Shown: positions 7,896 through 17,056 of the stretch, in pieces
How the letters are laid out: every line of letters starts with the position of its first letter
How positions within the stretch are numbered: position 1 is the first letter of the stretch
Assembly (NCBI RefSeq): GCF_030651995.1
Contig: NZ_JAUSBN010000025.1
Coordinates: 1 to 64,000 of the forward strand
Length of the DNA: 64,000 nucleotides
DNA from: Reyranella sp.
GTDB taxonomy: Bacteria > Pseudomonadota > Alphaproteobacteria > Reyranellales > Reyranellaceae
Direction: 5' to 3'
Notes under the pieces: generated by a model
Seen by the model: only the letters and a program-made list of their open reading frames with translations
Told to the model about the DNA's origin: nothing
The model's database searches: none
Position numbers and translations under genes: made by a program

Positions 7896-9215
7896 GTGCA
7901 AACCAACTTCACCCTGGCCCAGCTTGCCGATCCCGAGAACGCGCGCAGCGAGCACATCCTGCGCAAGTGCGTGCATTGCGGCTTCTGCACCGCCACCTGT
8001 CCAACCTTCGTGCTGCTGGGCGACGAACGCGACAGTCCGCGCGGCCGCATCTATCTCATCAAGGCGATGCTGGAGGGCGACCGCGCGCCGACGATGCAGG
8101 AGGTCAGGCACGTCGATCGCTGCCTGTCGTGCCTGTCCTGCATGACGACCTGCCCGTCGGGCGTGAACTACATGCACCTGGTCGATCACGGCCGGCACCA
8201 CATCGAGGAGACCTATACGAGGGCGCCGGCCGACCGCTTCATGCGCGGCCTGCTGGCCTGGCTGATGCCGCGGCCCACGGCGTTCCGCTGGGCCATGGTG
8301 CTGGGGCGTCTCGCCAAGCCGCTGGCACCGCTCCTGCCGGCGACCAGTACCGATCCCGGCGGTGCCACCTTCCTGCGCCGGCTGCGCGCCATGCTCGACG
8401 CCGTGCCGCTGCGCCTGCAAGGCCCGTCGCCGGTCGACCGGCCGCAGACCTTCCCCGCGAAGGGCCTGCGCCGCCGGCGAGTGGCGCTGATGCCGGGCTG
8501 CGGCCAGCAGGTTCTGGCGCCGGAGGTCAACGAGGCCACGGTGCGGCTGCTGACGCGTCACGACATCGAGGTCGTGAACGTCGCGGGCTCGGGCTGCTGC
8601 GGTTCTTCCGTGCTCCATGTCGGGCGCAACGAGCAGGCGATCGCGCTGGCCAAGGCCAACATCACCGCCTGGCTGCGCGAGATCGACGGCGCGGGACTCG
8701 ACGCCATCGTGATCAACGCCTCGGGCTGCGGCACGACGGTCAAGGACTACGGCAACATGCTGGCCGACGAGCCGGAATGGCACGAGAAGGCGCTGCAGGT
8801 CGCGAAGCTCGCCAGGGATGTCAGCGAGGTCATGCTCGATATCGGCCTCGTGAACGTCGAGCCCAAGGGCCTGACCGTGGCCTACCATTCGGCCTGCTCG
8901 ATGCAGCATGGCCAGAAGGTGATCGAACAACCCAAGCGGCTGCTGCGCGATGCCGGCTTCGTCGTGAAGGACGTGCCCGAGGGCCATCTCTGCTGCGGCT
9001 GGGCCGGCACCTATCAGGTGCTGCAGCCCGACCTGTCGCGCCGTCTGCGCGACCGCAAGGTGGCGAACATCGAGAGTGTGAAGCCCGACGTGATCGCGGC
9101 CGGCAACTTCGGCTGCATCGGCAACATCGCCTCGGGCACCGGGATACCCATCGCCCATACGGTCGAACTGCTCGACTGGGCGACGGGCGGCCCGAAGCCG
9201 GCCGCGCTCGACTGA
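7896..9215 (+). CDS. glcF: Glycolate oxidase iron-sulfur subunit GlcF
   Basis: The 439-residue protein starts at GTG 7896, one base after the glcE stop. Two 4Fe-4S ferredoxin motifs are visible, CVHCGFCTATCP (25-36) and CLSCLSCMTTCP (76-87). Two cysteine-rich CCG domains follow, with GCCGSS and LCCGWAGTYQ motifs, as in heterodisulfide reductase-like proteins. It carries electrons from the GlcDE flavins to the quinone pool at the inner membrane. Length and domain order are normal for GlcF. Confidence 0.93.
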   Translation: MQTNFTLAQLADPENARSEHILRKCVHCGFCTATCPTFVLLGDERDSPRGRIYLIKAMLEGDRAPTMQEVRHVDRCLSCLSCMTTCPSGVNYMHLVDHGRHHIEETYTRAPADRFMRGLLAWLMPRPTAFRWAMVLGRLAKPLAPLLPATSTDPGGATFLRRLRAMLDAVPLRLQGPSPVDRPQTFPAKGLRRRRVALMPGCGQQVLAPEVNEATVRLLTRHDIEVVNVAGSGCCGSSVLHVGRNEQAIALAKANITAWLREIDGAGLDAIVINASGCGTTVKDYGNMLADEPEWHEKALQVAKLARDVSEVMLDIGLVNVEPKGLTVAYHSACSMQHGQKVIEQPKRLLRDAGFVVKDVPEGHLCCGWAGTYQVLQPDLSRRLRDRKVANIESVKPDVIAAGNFGCIGNIASGTGIPIAHTVELLDWATGGPKPAALD

Positions 9216-9234
9216 TCGTGACTCGGGGGAAGGC

Positions 9235-9831
9235 ATGAACGCTGTTCGCGCTTGCCTTGCCGCCCTTCTCGGCCTGATGCTTGCAGCGAACGCATTGGCG
9301 CAGAACGCCGGGAGCGGCACCGTGCTCGATACCCTGTTCATCAAGCTGCAGAGCGCCACCGATCCGTCCGCCATCAAGTCGCTGGAGGCGGCGATCTGGG
9401 AACAGTGGGTGATGGTGCCCGACATGAGCCAGCGCGCGCTGATGATGCGCGGCATCGCCGAGATGCAGCAGCAGGAGTTGAAGGCCTCGATCGAGACCTT
9501 CACGCGCCTGATCGACCTCGCGCCGGATCTGTCGGAGGCCTGGAACAAGCGCGCGACGGCGCATTGGCTGATGGGCAACTTCCCGGCCTCGCTGGCCGAC
9601 ATCTGCGAGACGGTGAAGCGCGAGCCGCGCCATTTCGGCGCCTATTCCGGTCTCGGCATGATCCGCGCGGAAATGGGCGAGAACGGGCGTGCCGTCGCCG
9701 CCTTCGAACTGGCGCGCAGGTGGAACCCGCACATCCCGGGCATCGAGGGCGAGATCGAGCGGTTGAAGGCCTCGGGCGGCGCCGATGGCGGCGATGGCGA
9801 TCCGCTGGGTTGCGGCCGGCCCTCGACGTAG
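9235..9831 (+). CDS. Periplasmic TPR-repeat protein
   Basis: The 198-residue protein has a signal peptide (MNAVRACLAALLGLMLAANALAQ) and then about three tetratricopeptide repeats. The clearest run from ELKASIETFTRLIDLAPDLSEAWNKRATAHWLMGN to RHFGAYSGLGMIRAEMGENGRAVAAFELARRWNP. It should act in the periplasm as a protein-binding scaffold. Partner and process are unknown. It starts 19 bp after glcF and may be in its transcript. Confidence 0.8.
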   Translation: MNAVRACLAALLGLMLAANALAQNAGSGTVLDTLFIKLQSATDPSAIKSLEAAIWEQWVMVPDMSQRALMMRGIAEMQQQELKASIETFTRLIDLAPDLSEAWNKRATAHWLMGNFPASLADICETVKREPRHFGAYSGLGMIRAEMGENGRAVAAFELARRWNPHIPGIEGEIERLKASGGADGGDGDPLGCGRPST

Positions 9832-9869
9832 GTCAAAGTCGCCGCGCGTTCAGATTCGGGAGTTGGCGA

Positions 9870-11105
9870 ATGGCCATGTTGTATGTCGGCGGTCGTCTTT
9901 TCGACGGCGAGAAGGTGCAGGACGGGCAGGCGGTGCTGGAAGAGGGCGGCCGCATCAAGCGCGTCGCGCCTGCCGGCGAGTTCAAGGGCTTTGCCGGCGA
10001 GGTCGTCGACACGTCGGGGGCGACGCTGATTCCCGGCATCATCGACTGCCACGTCCACTCGCTCTCGGGCGCCGAGGGCAATCCCGGCGCCGTGCAGGAT
10101 CGCCTGAGCGCGGCCCAGCTCACGGTCCGCGGCATGGAGTTCATGCGCCAGACGCTGGAAGGCGGCGTCACCGCGGTGCGCGACTGCGGCGGCAAGGACT
10201 ATATCGAGTTCGCCATCCGCGACGCCTACAATGCCGGCCGGTTCCTGGGGCCGACCATGCGCTGCGCCGGCCGTATGATCTGCATGACCGGCGGCCACGG
10301 CAACCGCACCGGCCGCGTGGCCGACGGCGTCGACGAGGTGGTGAAGGCGGTGCGCGAGCAGGTCCATGCCGGCTCCGACCTGGTGAAGATCATGGCCACG
10401 GGCGGCGTGATGACTCAGGGCGTCAATCCCGAGGATGCCCATTACAGCGCCGAGGAAATGAAGGTCGGCATTTCGGAGGCGCATCGTTTCCACAAATGCT
10501 GCGCCAGCCATGCCCAGGGCGCGCTTGGCATCCTGAACGCGGTGCGCGGCGGCATTGATTCCATCGAGCACGGCATCTTCATGGACGAGGAATGCTGCCG
10601 CGAGATGAAGGAGCGCGGCGTCTGGCTGGTGCCGACCTTGGCGGCCGTGAAGAACATCCTCAAAGGGTACGACGAGGGCGACCGCTCGATCCCCGACTAT
10701 GTTATCGACAAGAGCCGCCGCGTCTTCGACCGCCATATCGCGGCGACCAAGATGTACTATTCGGCGGGCGGCCGGATCGCGATGGGCACCGATGCGGGGA
10801 CGCCGCACAACCGTCATGGCGAGAATGCGCGCGAGCTCGAATTCATGTGCGACATCGGCATTTCGAGCCGCGACTCGCTGTTCTTCGCGACCGCGAGCGC
10901 GGCCGACCTGATGCGACTGGCCGATCACGGCCGCATCCAGGAAGGCAACGTGGCCGACTTCGTGGTCTGTGACGGCGACGCGCTGGCCGACATCAAGCGC
11001 GCGGCGCGCAAGGAGAACCACCGCATGGTGGTCAAGCGCGGCATCGTCGCCCGCGACAATCGCGCGGCCTTCTCCCGCGAAGCCGTTCGCGTCGCGGCGG
11101 AATAG
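9870..11105 (+). CDS. Metal-dependent amidohydrolase (imidazolonepropionase/prolidase-like)
   Basis: The 411-residue protein has the amidohydrolase-superfamily layout. A small N-terminal beta-sandwich is followed by a TIM barrel with H61-x-H63 (IIDCHVHS), a probable carbamylated lysine K173 (LVKIMATGG), downstream metal-ligand histidines in CCASHAQG and SIEHGIF, and D308 in MGTDAGTPHNRHGEN. This is the binuclear-metal subgroup that includes Xaa-Pro dipeptidases and imidazolonepropionase-like enzymes. The substrate cannot be read from sequence. GGAG at 9859 supports ATG 9870, and the next ATG (9876) is possible. No signal peptide is present, so it is cytoplasmic. Confidence 0.85.
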   Translation: MAMLYVGGRLFDGEKVQDGQAVLEEGGRIKRVAPAGEFKGFAGEVVDTSGATLIPGIIDCHVHSLSGAEGNPGAVQDRLSAAQLTVRGMEFMRQTLEGGVTAVRDCGGKDYIEFAIRDAYNAGRFLGPTMRCAGRMICMTGGHGNRTGRVADGVDEVVKAVREQVHAGSDLVKIMATGGVMTQGVNPEDAHYSAEEMKVGISEAHRFHKCCASHAQGALGILNAVRGGIDSIEHGIFMDEECCREMKERGVWLVPTLAAVKNILKGYDEGDRSIPDYVIDKSRRVFDRHIAATKMYYSAGGRIAMGTDAGTPHNRHGENARELEFMCDIGISSRDSLFFATASAADLMRLADHGRIQEGNVADFVVCDGDALADIKRAARKENHRMVVKRGIVARDNRAAFSREAVRVAAE

Positions 11106-11134
11106 GGAACCGCAAGGGCGATCCCGGAGCCTTC

Positions 11135-13777
11135 GTGGAAGAAATCTTCCTCATCCTGGTCGGGATCGCCTGGGCGCTCGGCACACCGCTGATCGCCATC
11201 ATGGCGCTGGTTCGCACGTCGGGCCTACGGGCGCAAAACGCACGCCTCGCCTCGGACCTTTCGGCGCTCCGCCGCCAGATCGCCGCGACAGGCGTCCCGT
11301 CGCTTCCGCCGCCCATTGAAGGGGCGCCACTCGCGGCGCCGCCGGTCGAGGCCGCCGTCCCACCGCCGCCGGCACCGCCCTTCGTTCCGGAGCCGGATCC
11401 CCAGGCCATACCCGAAGCGATCGTCATCGGTGCGGATCTGCCGGCATCCTCGTCGGCTCCCGCGCCACCGCCGCCACTCCCAGCCATCGAGCCGGTGAAG
11501 GGCGGATGGGAACAGCGGCTCGGCGCACGCGCGTTCCTGTGGGTCGGCGCGGTCACCCTCGCTCTGGCAGCCGTCTTCCTCGTCCGCTACTCGATCGAGG
11601 AGGGCTATCTCTCTCCCGAGGTGCGCGTCATCCTGGCGGCGCTGTTCGGCTTCGCGTTGATTGCCGGCGCGGAGCGGATGCGATCGCGCGACGATCGCGT
11701 CTCGCAGGCCCTGGCAGCGGCCGGTGTCGCAGCGCTCTACGGCTCGCTCCTGTCGGCTGTCGCCCTTCACGGCATGATTTCCAAGGTCGCGGCGAGCGGC
11801 GGTGCGGCCGCCCTGACGGCGTTCGCGATCACGCTGTCTCTGCGCCATGGCATCCTCGTGGCAGCACTCGCCTTTGTCGGTGGTTTCCTGAGCCCCTTGA
11901 TCATCGGCAGCGAGCAGCCCAACACGCCGGTCCTGTTCGGCTATCTGCTGGCCATTGCCGCCGGCACGCTGACCGTCATCAGGATGCGCGGCTGGTGGGT
12001 TCTGGGTTGGGGCGTGCTGGCGGGCTCGGCGCTCTGGACCGTGCTGTGGATGCTGAGCGATCCGGATCTGCCGGAATTGCACTGGGTTGGACTCTTCCAT
12101 GTGGCGGTCGCCGGTCTCTTCGTCTGGGCCACCTGGCGGCGCCTGCAGGAGAGCGAGAACCCGGCGAAGGACGTGCTGGCCCTGGTCTGGGCCTCGCTCG
12201 CGGTCACCGGCGGCCTGCTCGTGCTGGCCATCGCGCAGGATGGCGGCGCGCAGACGGCCGGCTGGCTGGCCCTGGCCGTGCACGGCATCGGCATCTTTGC
12301 CTTCGCGCGATGGACGCCGCGCTTCCAGTTTGCAGCAGGCCTGCCACCCGCCCTGTCGTTGGCGGCGCTGGCCCTTTGGTGGTGGACATCGGGAGGCATC
12401 CCGGCCGACTGGAACGACGGCCGCTTCGGCTGGCTCGTGACGGGCTTCGGCGGCCTCTATGCAGCCGCTGCCTTCGCATTCCTGTGGAACGCGCCGCGGC
12501 CGGGATTCTGGGCCGCCCTGTCGGTGTCAGCGGCGCTGTCGCACTTCCTGTTCGCCTGGTACGTGCTGCGCGGCACGGCGATCGGTGGTCTTCCGTGGGG
12601 CCTGGTCAGCGTCGGCCTGGCCGCGCCTTTCCTCGTGGGGGCGGAGCGTCTCACCCGCTGGCGCGGAACGATGCCCGGCACCACCGAGGCACTGGGCTTT
12701 CTGGCCGCGGGCGTGACCTTCTTCATCGGCGCCGCGATCCCACTCGAGCTCAGTCGCGAATGGATCACCGTCGCCTACGCGGTCGAGTTGGCCGCCGTTG
12801 CCGCGATCTCCGCCCAACTCGGGCTCGTGACCCTGCGCCGGCTCTGCTGGCCGCTGCTCGCCATCGTGGTCGTGCGCTTCGTCGTCAATCCCGAGATCCT
12901 CAAGTATCCGATCGGCCTCACTCCGGTCCTGAACTGGATGCTCTGGGGCTATGGAATATCGATCGCCGCGCTGGTCGTGGCGCTGCGCTTCCTGCGGCCG
13001 ACAGGCGACGTGCGGTTGGTGCGTTCGGTCGAGGCCGCCGCGGCCTTGCTCACCTTCGTCCTGCTGACGCTGGAGGTCCGCAGCCTCTTCCAGCCGACCA
13101 CCATGATGACGCCCGACGCGAGCTTCATGGAACGGGCCTGCTACGTGCTGGTCTGGGGGGCGTTCGCCCTGGCGGCGCTGTGGAAGACGCGATTCGACGG
13201 TGACCTCGTGGCCCTGTGGGCGTGGCGCCTGAGCGGCGGGGTGGCTGTCGCGGTGGTGCTGGTCGTGCAGGTGCTGGTCGCCAATCCGGTGTTCGAGCCG
13301 GCGGATGTCGGCCGGCTGCCGATCGTCAACGGATTGCTGCTGGCCTATGCGGTACCGGCGGCGATGGCGGCGCTGGCGCGCCGCTGGATCGACGTCGAGC
13401 CTGAAAGGCGGGTCGATCTGCTCGTCGAGGCAGCAGCGTCGATCCTGGCCTTCGTCTATGTCTCGTTCGAGGTGCGCCACTTCTTCGATCCCGGCTTCGA
13501 GCGGCGCGGCTTCGACGCGCACGGGCTGGAACTCTATGCCTACTCGATCGTGTGGCTGCTGTTCGGCGTCGCCCTGCTGGCGCTGGGCTTCCTGCGGCAG
13601 GCGGGGGCGCTGCGGCATGCCGGCATGGTGCTGGTCTGCATCGTGGTCGCCAAGGTCTTCCTGATCGACATGGCGGGGCTGCAGGGGCTGCTGCGGGTCT
13701 TCTCGTTCCTCGGCCTGGGCGCCGCCCTGATCGGCCTCGGCTACACCTATCGGCGATTCGGGTTCGACAGCAAATGA
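11135..13777 (+). CDS. DUF2339 family multi-pass membrane protein
   Basis: The 880-residue protein starts at GTG 11135. An N-terminal TM helix (EIFLILVGIAWALGTPLIAIMALV) is followed by a short coiled segment and a proline/alanine-rich linker (residues ~50-125). More than 20 hydrophobic helices then run to the C-terminus, with the family hallmarks GARAFLWVGAVTLALAAVFLVRYSIEEGYLSPEVRV and GGFLSPLI near the first ones. The length and architecture match DUF2339 proteins. Their function is unknown, and a cell-envelope role is only suspected for the family. The stop overlaps the start of the CoA ligase (ATGA). Confidence 0.85.
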   Translation: MEEIFLILVGIAWALGTPLIAIMALVRTSGLRAQNARLASDLSALRRQIAATGVPSLPPPIEGAPLAAPPVEAAVPPPPAPPFVPEPDPQAIPEAIVIGADLPASSSAPAPPPPLPAIEPVKGGWEQRLGARAFLWVGAVTLALAAVFLVRYSIEEGYLSPEVRVILAALFGFALIAGAERMRSRDDRVSQALAAAGVAALYGSLLSAVALHGMISKVAASGGAAALTAFAITLSLRHGILVAALAFVGGFLSPLIIGSEQPNTPVLFGYLLAIAAGTLTVIRMRGWWVLGWGVLAGSALWTVLWMLSDPDLPELHWVGLFHVAVAGLFVWATWRRLQESENPAKDVLALVWASLAVTGGLLVLAIAQDGGAQTAGWLALAVHGIGIFAFARWTPRFQFAAGLPPALSLAALALWWWTSGGIPADWNDGRFGWLVTGFGGLYAAAAFAFLWNAPRPGFWAALSVSAALSHFLFAWYVLRGTAIGGLPWGLVSVGLAAPFLVGAERLTRWRGTMPGTTEALGFLAAGVTFFIGAAIPLELSREWITVAYAVELAAVAAISAQLGLVTLRRLCWPLLAIVVVRFVVNPEILKYPIGLTPVLNWMLWGYGISIAALVVALRFLRPTGDVRLVRSVEAAAALLTFVLLTLEVRSLFQPTTMMTPDASFMERACYVLVWGAFALAALWKTRFDGDLVALWAWRLSGGVAVAVVLVVQVLVANPVFEPADVGRLPIVNGLLLAYAVPAAMAALARRWIDVEPERRVDLLVEAAASILAFVYVSFEVRHFFDPGFERRGFDAHGLELYAYSIVWLLFGVALLALGFLRQAGALRHAGMVLVCIVVAKVFLIDMAGLQGLLRVFSFLGLGAALIGLGYTYRRFGFDSK

Positions 13778-15063
13778 CCGAAAATCTGTTCCCTGAGCTC
13801 GGGATGTCGCTCGACGCGCTGCGGGCGCTGCAACTCGACCGGCTGCGCACCACCTTGCGTCACGCCTACGAGAACCAGGCGCCGTACCGCGCCAAGTGTG
13901 AGGCGGCTGGCGTCCATCCCGACCAGCTTGCCGGCCTCGACGATCTGGCACGCTTCCCCTTCACGGAGAAGGGCGACCTGCGCGACGCCTATCCCTACGG
14001 CATGCTGGCGGTCCCGCGCGAACGCTGCGTGCGGCTGCACGCCTCCAGCGGCACGACGGGCCGGCCGACCGTCGTCGGCTACTCGGCGAAGGACATCGCG
14101 ACCTGGGGCGATCTGATGGCGCGCTCGCTGTTCGCGGGTGGCGCGCGGCCGGGCGACATCATCCACAATGCCTACGGCTACGGCCTGTTCACCGGCGGGC
14201 TGGGCGCGCATTACGGCGCGGAGCGGCTCGGCTGCACGGTCGTGCCGATGTCGGGCGGCTTCGGCGAGCGGCAGGTCCAGCTCATCCGCGAGTTCGGCGC
14301 CCGCATCGTGCTGATGACACCGTCCTACATGCTGGCGATCGCCGACGAGTTCGAGCGCCAGGGCGTCGATCCGCGCGACACGGCGATGCGCATCGGCATC
14401 TTCGGCGCCGAGCCGTGGACGGAAGGCATGCGCGCGGAGATCGAGCGCCGGCTCGGCATCGATGCCGTCGACATCTACGGCCTGAGCGAGGTGATGGGGC
14501 CGGGGGTCGCTTGCGAGTTCGTCGAGACCAAGGACGGGCCCACGATCTGGGAGGATCATTTCTATCCCGAGATCGTCGACCCCGCGACCGGCCGCCCGGT
14601 GGCCGAGGGCGAGCCCGGCGAGCTGGTCTTCACGAGCCTGACAAAGGAGGCGATGCCGGTGGTGCGCTACCGGACGCGCGACCTCACGCGGCTGATGCCG
14701 GGCTCGGTCACCGCCATGCGCCGCATGGCCAAGATCACGGGGCGCAGCGACGACATGCTGATCGTGCGCGGCGTGAACCTCTTCCCGAGCCAGGTCGAGG
14801 AACAGATCCTGCGCGACCCGGCGCTGAGCGGTCACTACGTCATCGAGCTGACCCGCACAGGTGCGCTCGACGATCTGGTGGTGCGGGTCGAGGCGCGACT
14901 CGTCCAGGAACAGGCGGACCGGGTTCACTCGGCCGCCGAACTGACTCGGCGGCTCAAGGGCATGTGCGGCCTCTCGGCCGAAGTCGAGATCATGCCGCCG
15001 GGTACGGTCGAACGCTCGATGGGCAAGGCGCGCCGTGTCATCGACAAGCGCCCGAGGGATTAG
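13774..15063 (+). CDS. Phenylacetate-CoA ligase family AMP-forming enzyme
   Basis: The 429-residue protein has the PaaK fold: the AMP-binding P-loop SSGTTGRP, the adenylation motif DIYGLSEVMGPG, YRTRDLTRL, and the C-terminal GRSDDMLIVRGVNLFPSQVE with the catalytic-lysine region SMGKARRV. It should activate an aromatic or other carboxylic acid to its CoA thioester with ATP. No other phenylacetate (paa) genes are nearby, so phenylacetate is not certain as substrate. Its ATG overlaps the DUF2339 stop by 4 bp. The Rieske oxygenase gene follows after 50-odd bases. Confidence 0.85.
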   Translation: MTENLFPELGMSLDALRALQLDRLRTTLRHAYENQAPYRAKCEAAGVHPDQLAGLDDLARFPFTEKGDLRDAYPYGMLAVPRERCVRLHASSGTTGRPTVVGYSAKDIATWGDLMARSLFAGGARPGDIIHNAYGYGLFTGGLGAHYGAERLGCTVVPMSGGFGERQVQLIREFGARIVLMTPSYMLAIADEFERQGVDPRDTAMRIGIFGAEPWTEGMRAEIERRLGIDAVDIYGLSEVMGPGVACEFVETKDGPTIWEDHFYPEIVDPATGRPVAEGEPGELVFTSLTKEAMPVVRYRTRDLTRLMPGSVTAMRRMAKITGRSDDMLIVRGVNLFPSQVEEQILRDPALSGHYVIELTRTGALDDLVVRVEARLVQEQADRVHSAAELTRRLKGMCGLSAEVEIMPPGTVERSMGKARRVIDKRPRD

Positions 15064-15115
15064 AGTCCCGAGGCCAACCGGATACCGCGACTGGGGGCAG
15101 ACCGCTTTGGTACGA

Positions 15116-16573
15116 ATGTTCGGCTCTTTGCGACGATCTCGATATCGCGGGTACATCGACGCGGTGAGTGGTGGGCTCGTATATGGTTGGGCGTACGACG
15201 GTGGTCGTCCCCGCGAGCGGCTCTCCATTGAAATCTATGCTGGTGGCATTCTTGTCGGCGTTGTGCGCGCGGATAGCTTTCGTTCGGATTTGGCTGTTGC
15301 TGGAATCGGCGACGGCAAGTGCGCCTTTTCTTTTTCCCTTCCCGCAGAGGTGGGCGACGGCGGTCCGATTGCTGCCCGGGTGGCGAATACCGAATACTGG
15401 CTAACCAACAGCAACCGTTATGGCACCGCCGACTCGCCGAGGCCCGGTCGAGGAGGGAATGTCTCGCCCAATTGGGCGAGCGCCCTTACCGGTGACAGGG
15501 AGTTTCGGGAAGAACAGGCCAGGCTGGGACATTGCTGGACGCTTCTCGGGATTACTCCGGACCTGAAGAAGGATGGAGACTGGTTTCGCGGGACACTGGG
15601 CGGTCGGTCGATTTTCGTGCAGAGGTTCGGTGACGCGATCAAAGGATTTGAGAATCGTTGCGCACACCGTTTTTTCCCTTTGCGAACGTCCGACAAGGGT
15701 AACGGCCCGATTGTCTGTGGCTTTCACCATTGGCACTACAATCGAGAAGGCCATGCGGTCGGGATCCCCAATTGTCTGGAAGTATTCGGCACCCATCCAC
15801 GCGAGGTCGGCGCCAAACTGGTCGCTTTGGACATAGCCACCTGCGGATCTCTCATCTTCGGTCGGTTTCCAGGAGGGAATACCTCGGAAAGCCTCGAGGA
15901 CTATCTCGGTGAAGGCTTCCCCATCCTCGACGCGATGTGCACGATGCCGGGGCGTCCACAGCGGTTGAACGGTAAAATTGCCGCCAACTGGAAACTGCCG
16001 ATGCAAATCACGCTGGATGATTACCACGGTGTCGCGATCCACCACAGAAAGCGCTACGCGAAGAACAGCGAAATTTCGTATTTCCGCTTTGGTCTGCATA
16101 GTGCGCACTTTACGGGGCACAACGACACGCTCGCCGCGATGTCGGTGGCATGTCGGGAGAATCGCTATCTTCCAAGCGGTTACCGTATCTTCAATATCTT
16201 TCCCAATCTTGCGGTTTCTATCTTCAACGCACGACCTTATTGGTATTGTCACGTCCAGCTGTTTGCGCCGACCTCTCCAAGGCAAACACACCATATGGGG
16301 TGGCTTTTCCAGACAGGATTTCCAGCGAAGGAGCGCGCACTCGATCGCTGGATGCGTCCATTCACGGATGTGATCCGCGCGCATCTCGTGCGTCACTTCA
16401 CAAAGAAGATCGTCGATGAAGATCGCCGAGCCTGCGAGCAGATGCAGACGATCGCCCATCAGTTTGAGGGTTCTCCGATACTCGGCGCGCAAGAGAAGCG
16501 TATCGAGTGGTTCGAGGAGGCCTATGAGGTTGCCATGTCGAGAGGCGAAGCGATAAGCGACGTTCGCAGATAG
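15116..16573 (+). CDS. Rieske non-heme iron oxygenase with extra N-terminal domain
   Basis: The 485-residue protein carries a Rieske 2Fe-2S site, C182-x-H184 and C201-x2-H204 (CAHR...CGFHH). Its catalytic iron motif D301/D302-Y-H304-x4-H309 is typical of ring-hydroxylating oxygenase alpha subunits. Before it, residues ~8-85 form a separate segment (RGYIDAVSGGLVYGWAYD, VGVVRADSFRSDLAVAGIGDG, FSFSLP) that resembles a small beta-rich domain I recall from glycosyltransferase-associated proteins. That assignment is memory-based inference. No reductase or ferredoxin gene is adjacent. Base composition is visibly less GC-rich than on either side, with A/T third positions and TTT/GTT codons, which suggests recent transfer. 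TTG 15107 has a better-placed GGGGG and is an alternative start. Confidence 0.8.
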   Translation: MFGSLRRSRYRGYIDAVSGGLVYGWAYDGGRPRERLSIEIYAGGILVGVVRADSFRSDLAVAGIGDGKCAFSFSLPAEVGDGGPIAARVANTEYWLTNSNRYGTADSPRPGRGGNVSPNWASALTGDREFREEQARLGHCWTLLGITPDLKKDGDWFRGTLGGRSIFVQRFGDAIKGFENRCAHRFFPLRTSDKGNGPIVCGFHHWHYNREGHAVGIPNCLEVFGTHPREVGAKLVALDIATCGSLIFGRFPGGNTSESLEDYLGEGFPILDAMCTMPGRPQRLNGKIAANWKLPMQITLDDYHGVAIHHRKRYAKNSEISYFRFGLHSAHFTGHNDTLAAMSVACRENRYLPSGYRIFNIFPNLAVSIFNARPYWYCHVQLFAPTSPRQTHHMGWLFQTGFPAKERALDRWMRPFTDVIRAHLVRHFTKKIVDEDRRACEQMQTIAHQFEGSPILGAQEKRIEWFEEAYEVAMSRGEAISDVRR

Positions 16574-16589
16574 GAGGGGTCGAAAGACT

Positions 16590-16844
16590 TTAGAGTCCTG
16601 ATGCCAGCCGGATCCGGGCCCTGAGCAACCCTGGATCGTCAGGGAACTGGCTGACTTCAGGCGTAATGAGGTTCGCCTGCGACACGGGCACCGATGCCTT
16701 GGCACGGCCCATCGAGGCGTCGACGACGACCGCAAGCGTGATCAGGGCGGCGGCGATCACGAGCAGGTCGAGCCAGGAAAAGCGCGACTTCTGGAGTTCG
16801 TAGGGGACAGCGATGGCCCGCTTCTTCTTTTGGCCGTTATTCAT
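16590..16844 (-). CDS. Small single-TM protein (84 aa)
   Basis: ATG 16844 is preceded by AAGAGG at good spacing. The product has a basic N-terminus (NNGQKKKRAIAVPYELQKSR), one membrane helix (FSWLDLLVIAAALITLAVVV), and a C-terminal tail of about 40 residues that ends IRLASGL. The N-in orientation follows the positive-inside rule. The helix resembles those of the two tiny proteins encoded upstream (pattern S-x-W-x-D-x-L-V-I-A-A). Function is unknown. Confidence 0.6.
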   Translation of the reverse strand: MNNGQKKKRAIAVPYELQKSRFSWLDLLVIAAALITLAVVVDASMGRAKASVPVSQANLITPEVSQFPDDPGLLRARIRLASGL

Positions 16845-16951
16845 GATGGCCTCTTGGAATAGTGTTATCGGCTGGGCTGGAATAGTTGCTTTATGATTCC
16901 GATTTCGGTCCGGGCGGCGACCGCACTGAGGCGACACCAAGGAAGTTGGTG

Positions 16952-17056
16952 TCAGCTGTATCCGATCGCCGCGCCGGCTACGGCCGCGAAGGTCAGAACC
17001 GAGGCGGCGATCACGAGGAAATCGACCCAGCCGAGCGACAGGCGCCGGCGTTTCAC
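16952..17056 (-). CDS. Tiny membrane protein (34 aa)
   Basis: GTG 17056 has a strong GGGAG ribosome-binding site 8 bp upstream. It overlaps the stop of the preceding 48-residue ORF (GTGA), a usual sign of coupled translation. The peptide is a basic start (VKRRRLSLG) and one helix (WVDFLVIAASVLTFAAVAGA) with almost no tail. The helix aligns with that of the 84-residue neighbour (W-x-D-x-L-V-I-A-A). A longer in-frame reading from 17230 exists but has no membrane or secretion logic before this GTG. Confidence 0.55.
   Translation of the reverse strand: MKRRRLSLGWVDFLVIAASVLTFAAVAGAAIGYS

Noticed and set aside
11514-11545. GGAAC ... CGTT pair inside the DUF2339 gene
   Set aside because: The spacer is 18 bp and it lies within coding sequence with no gene start downstream.
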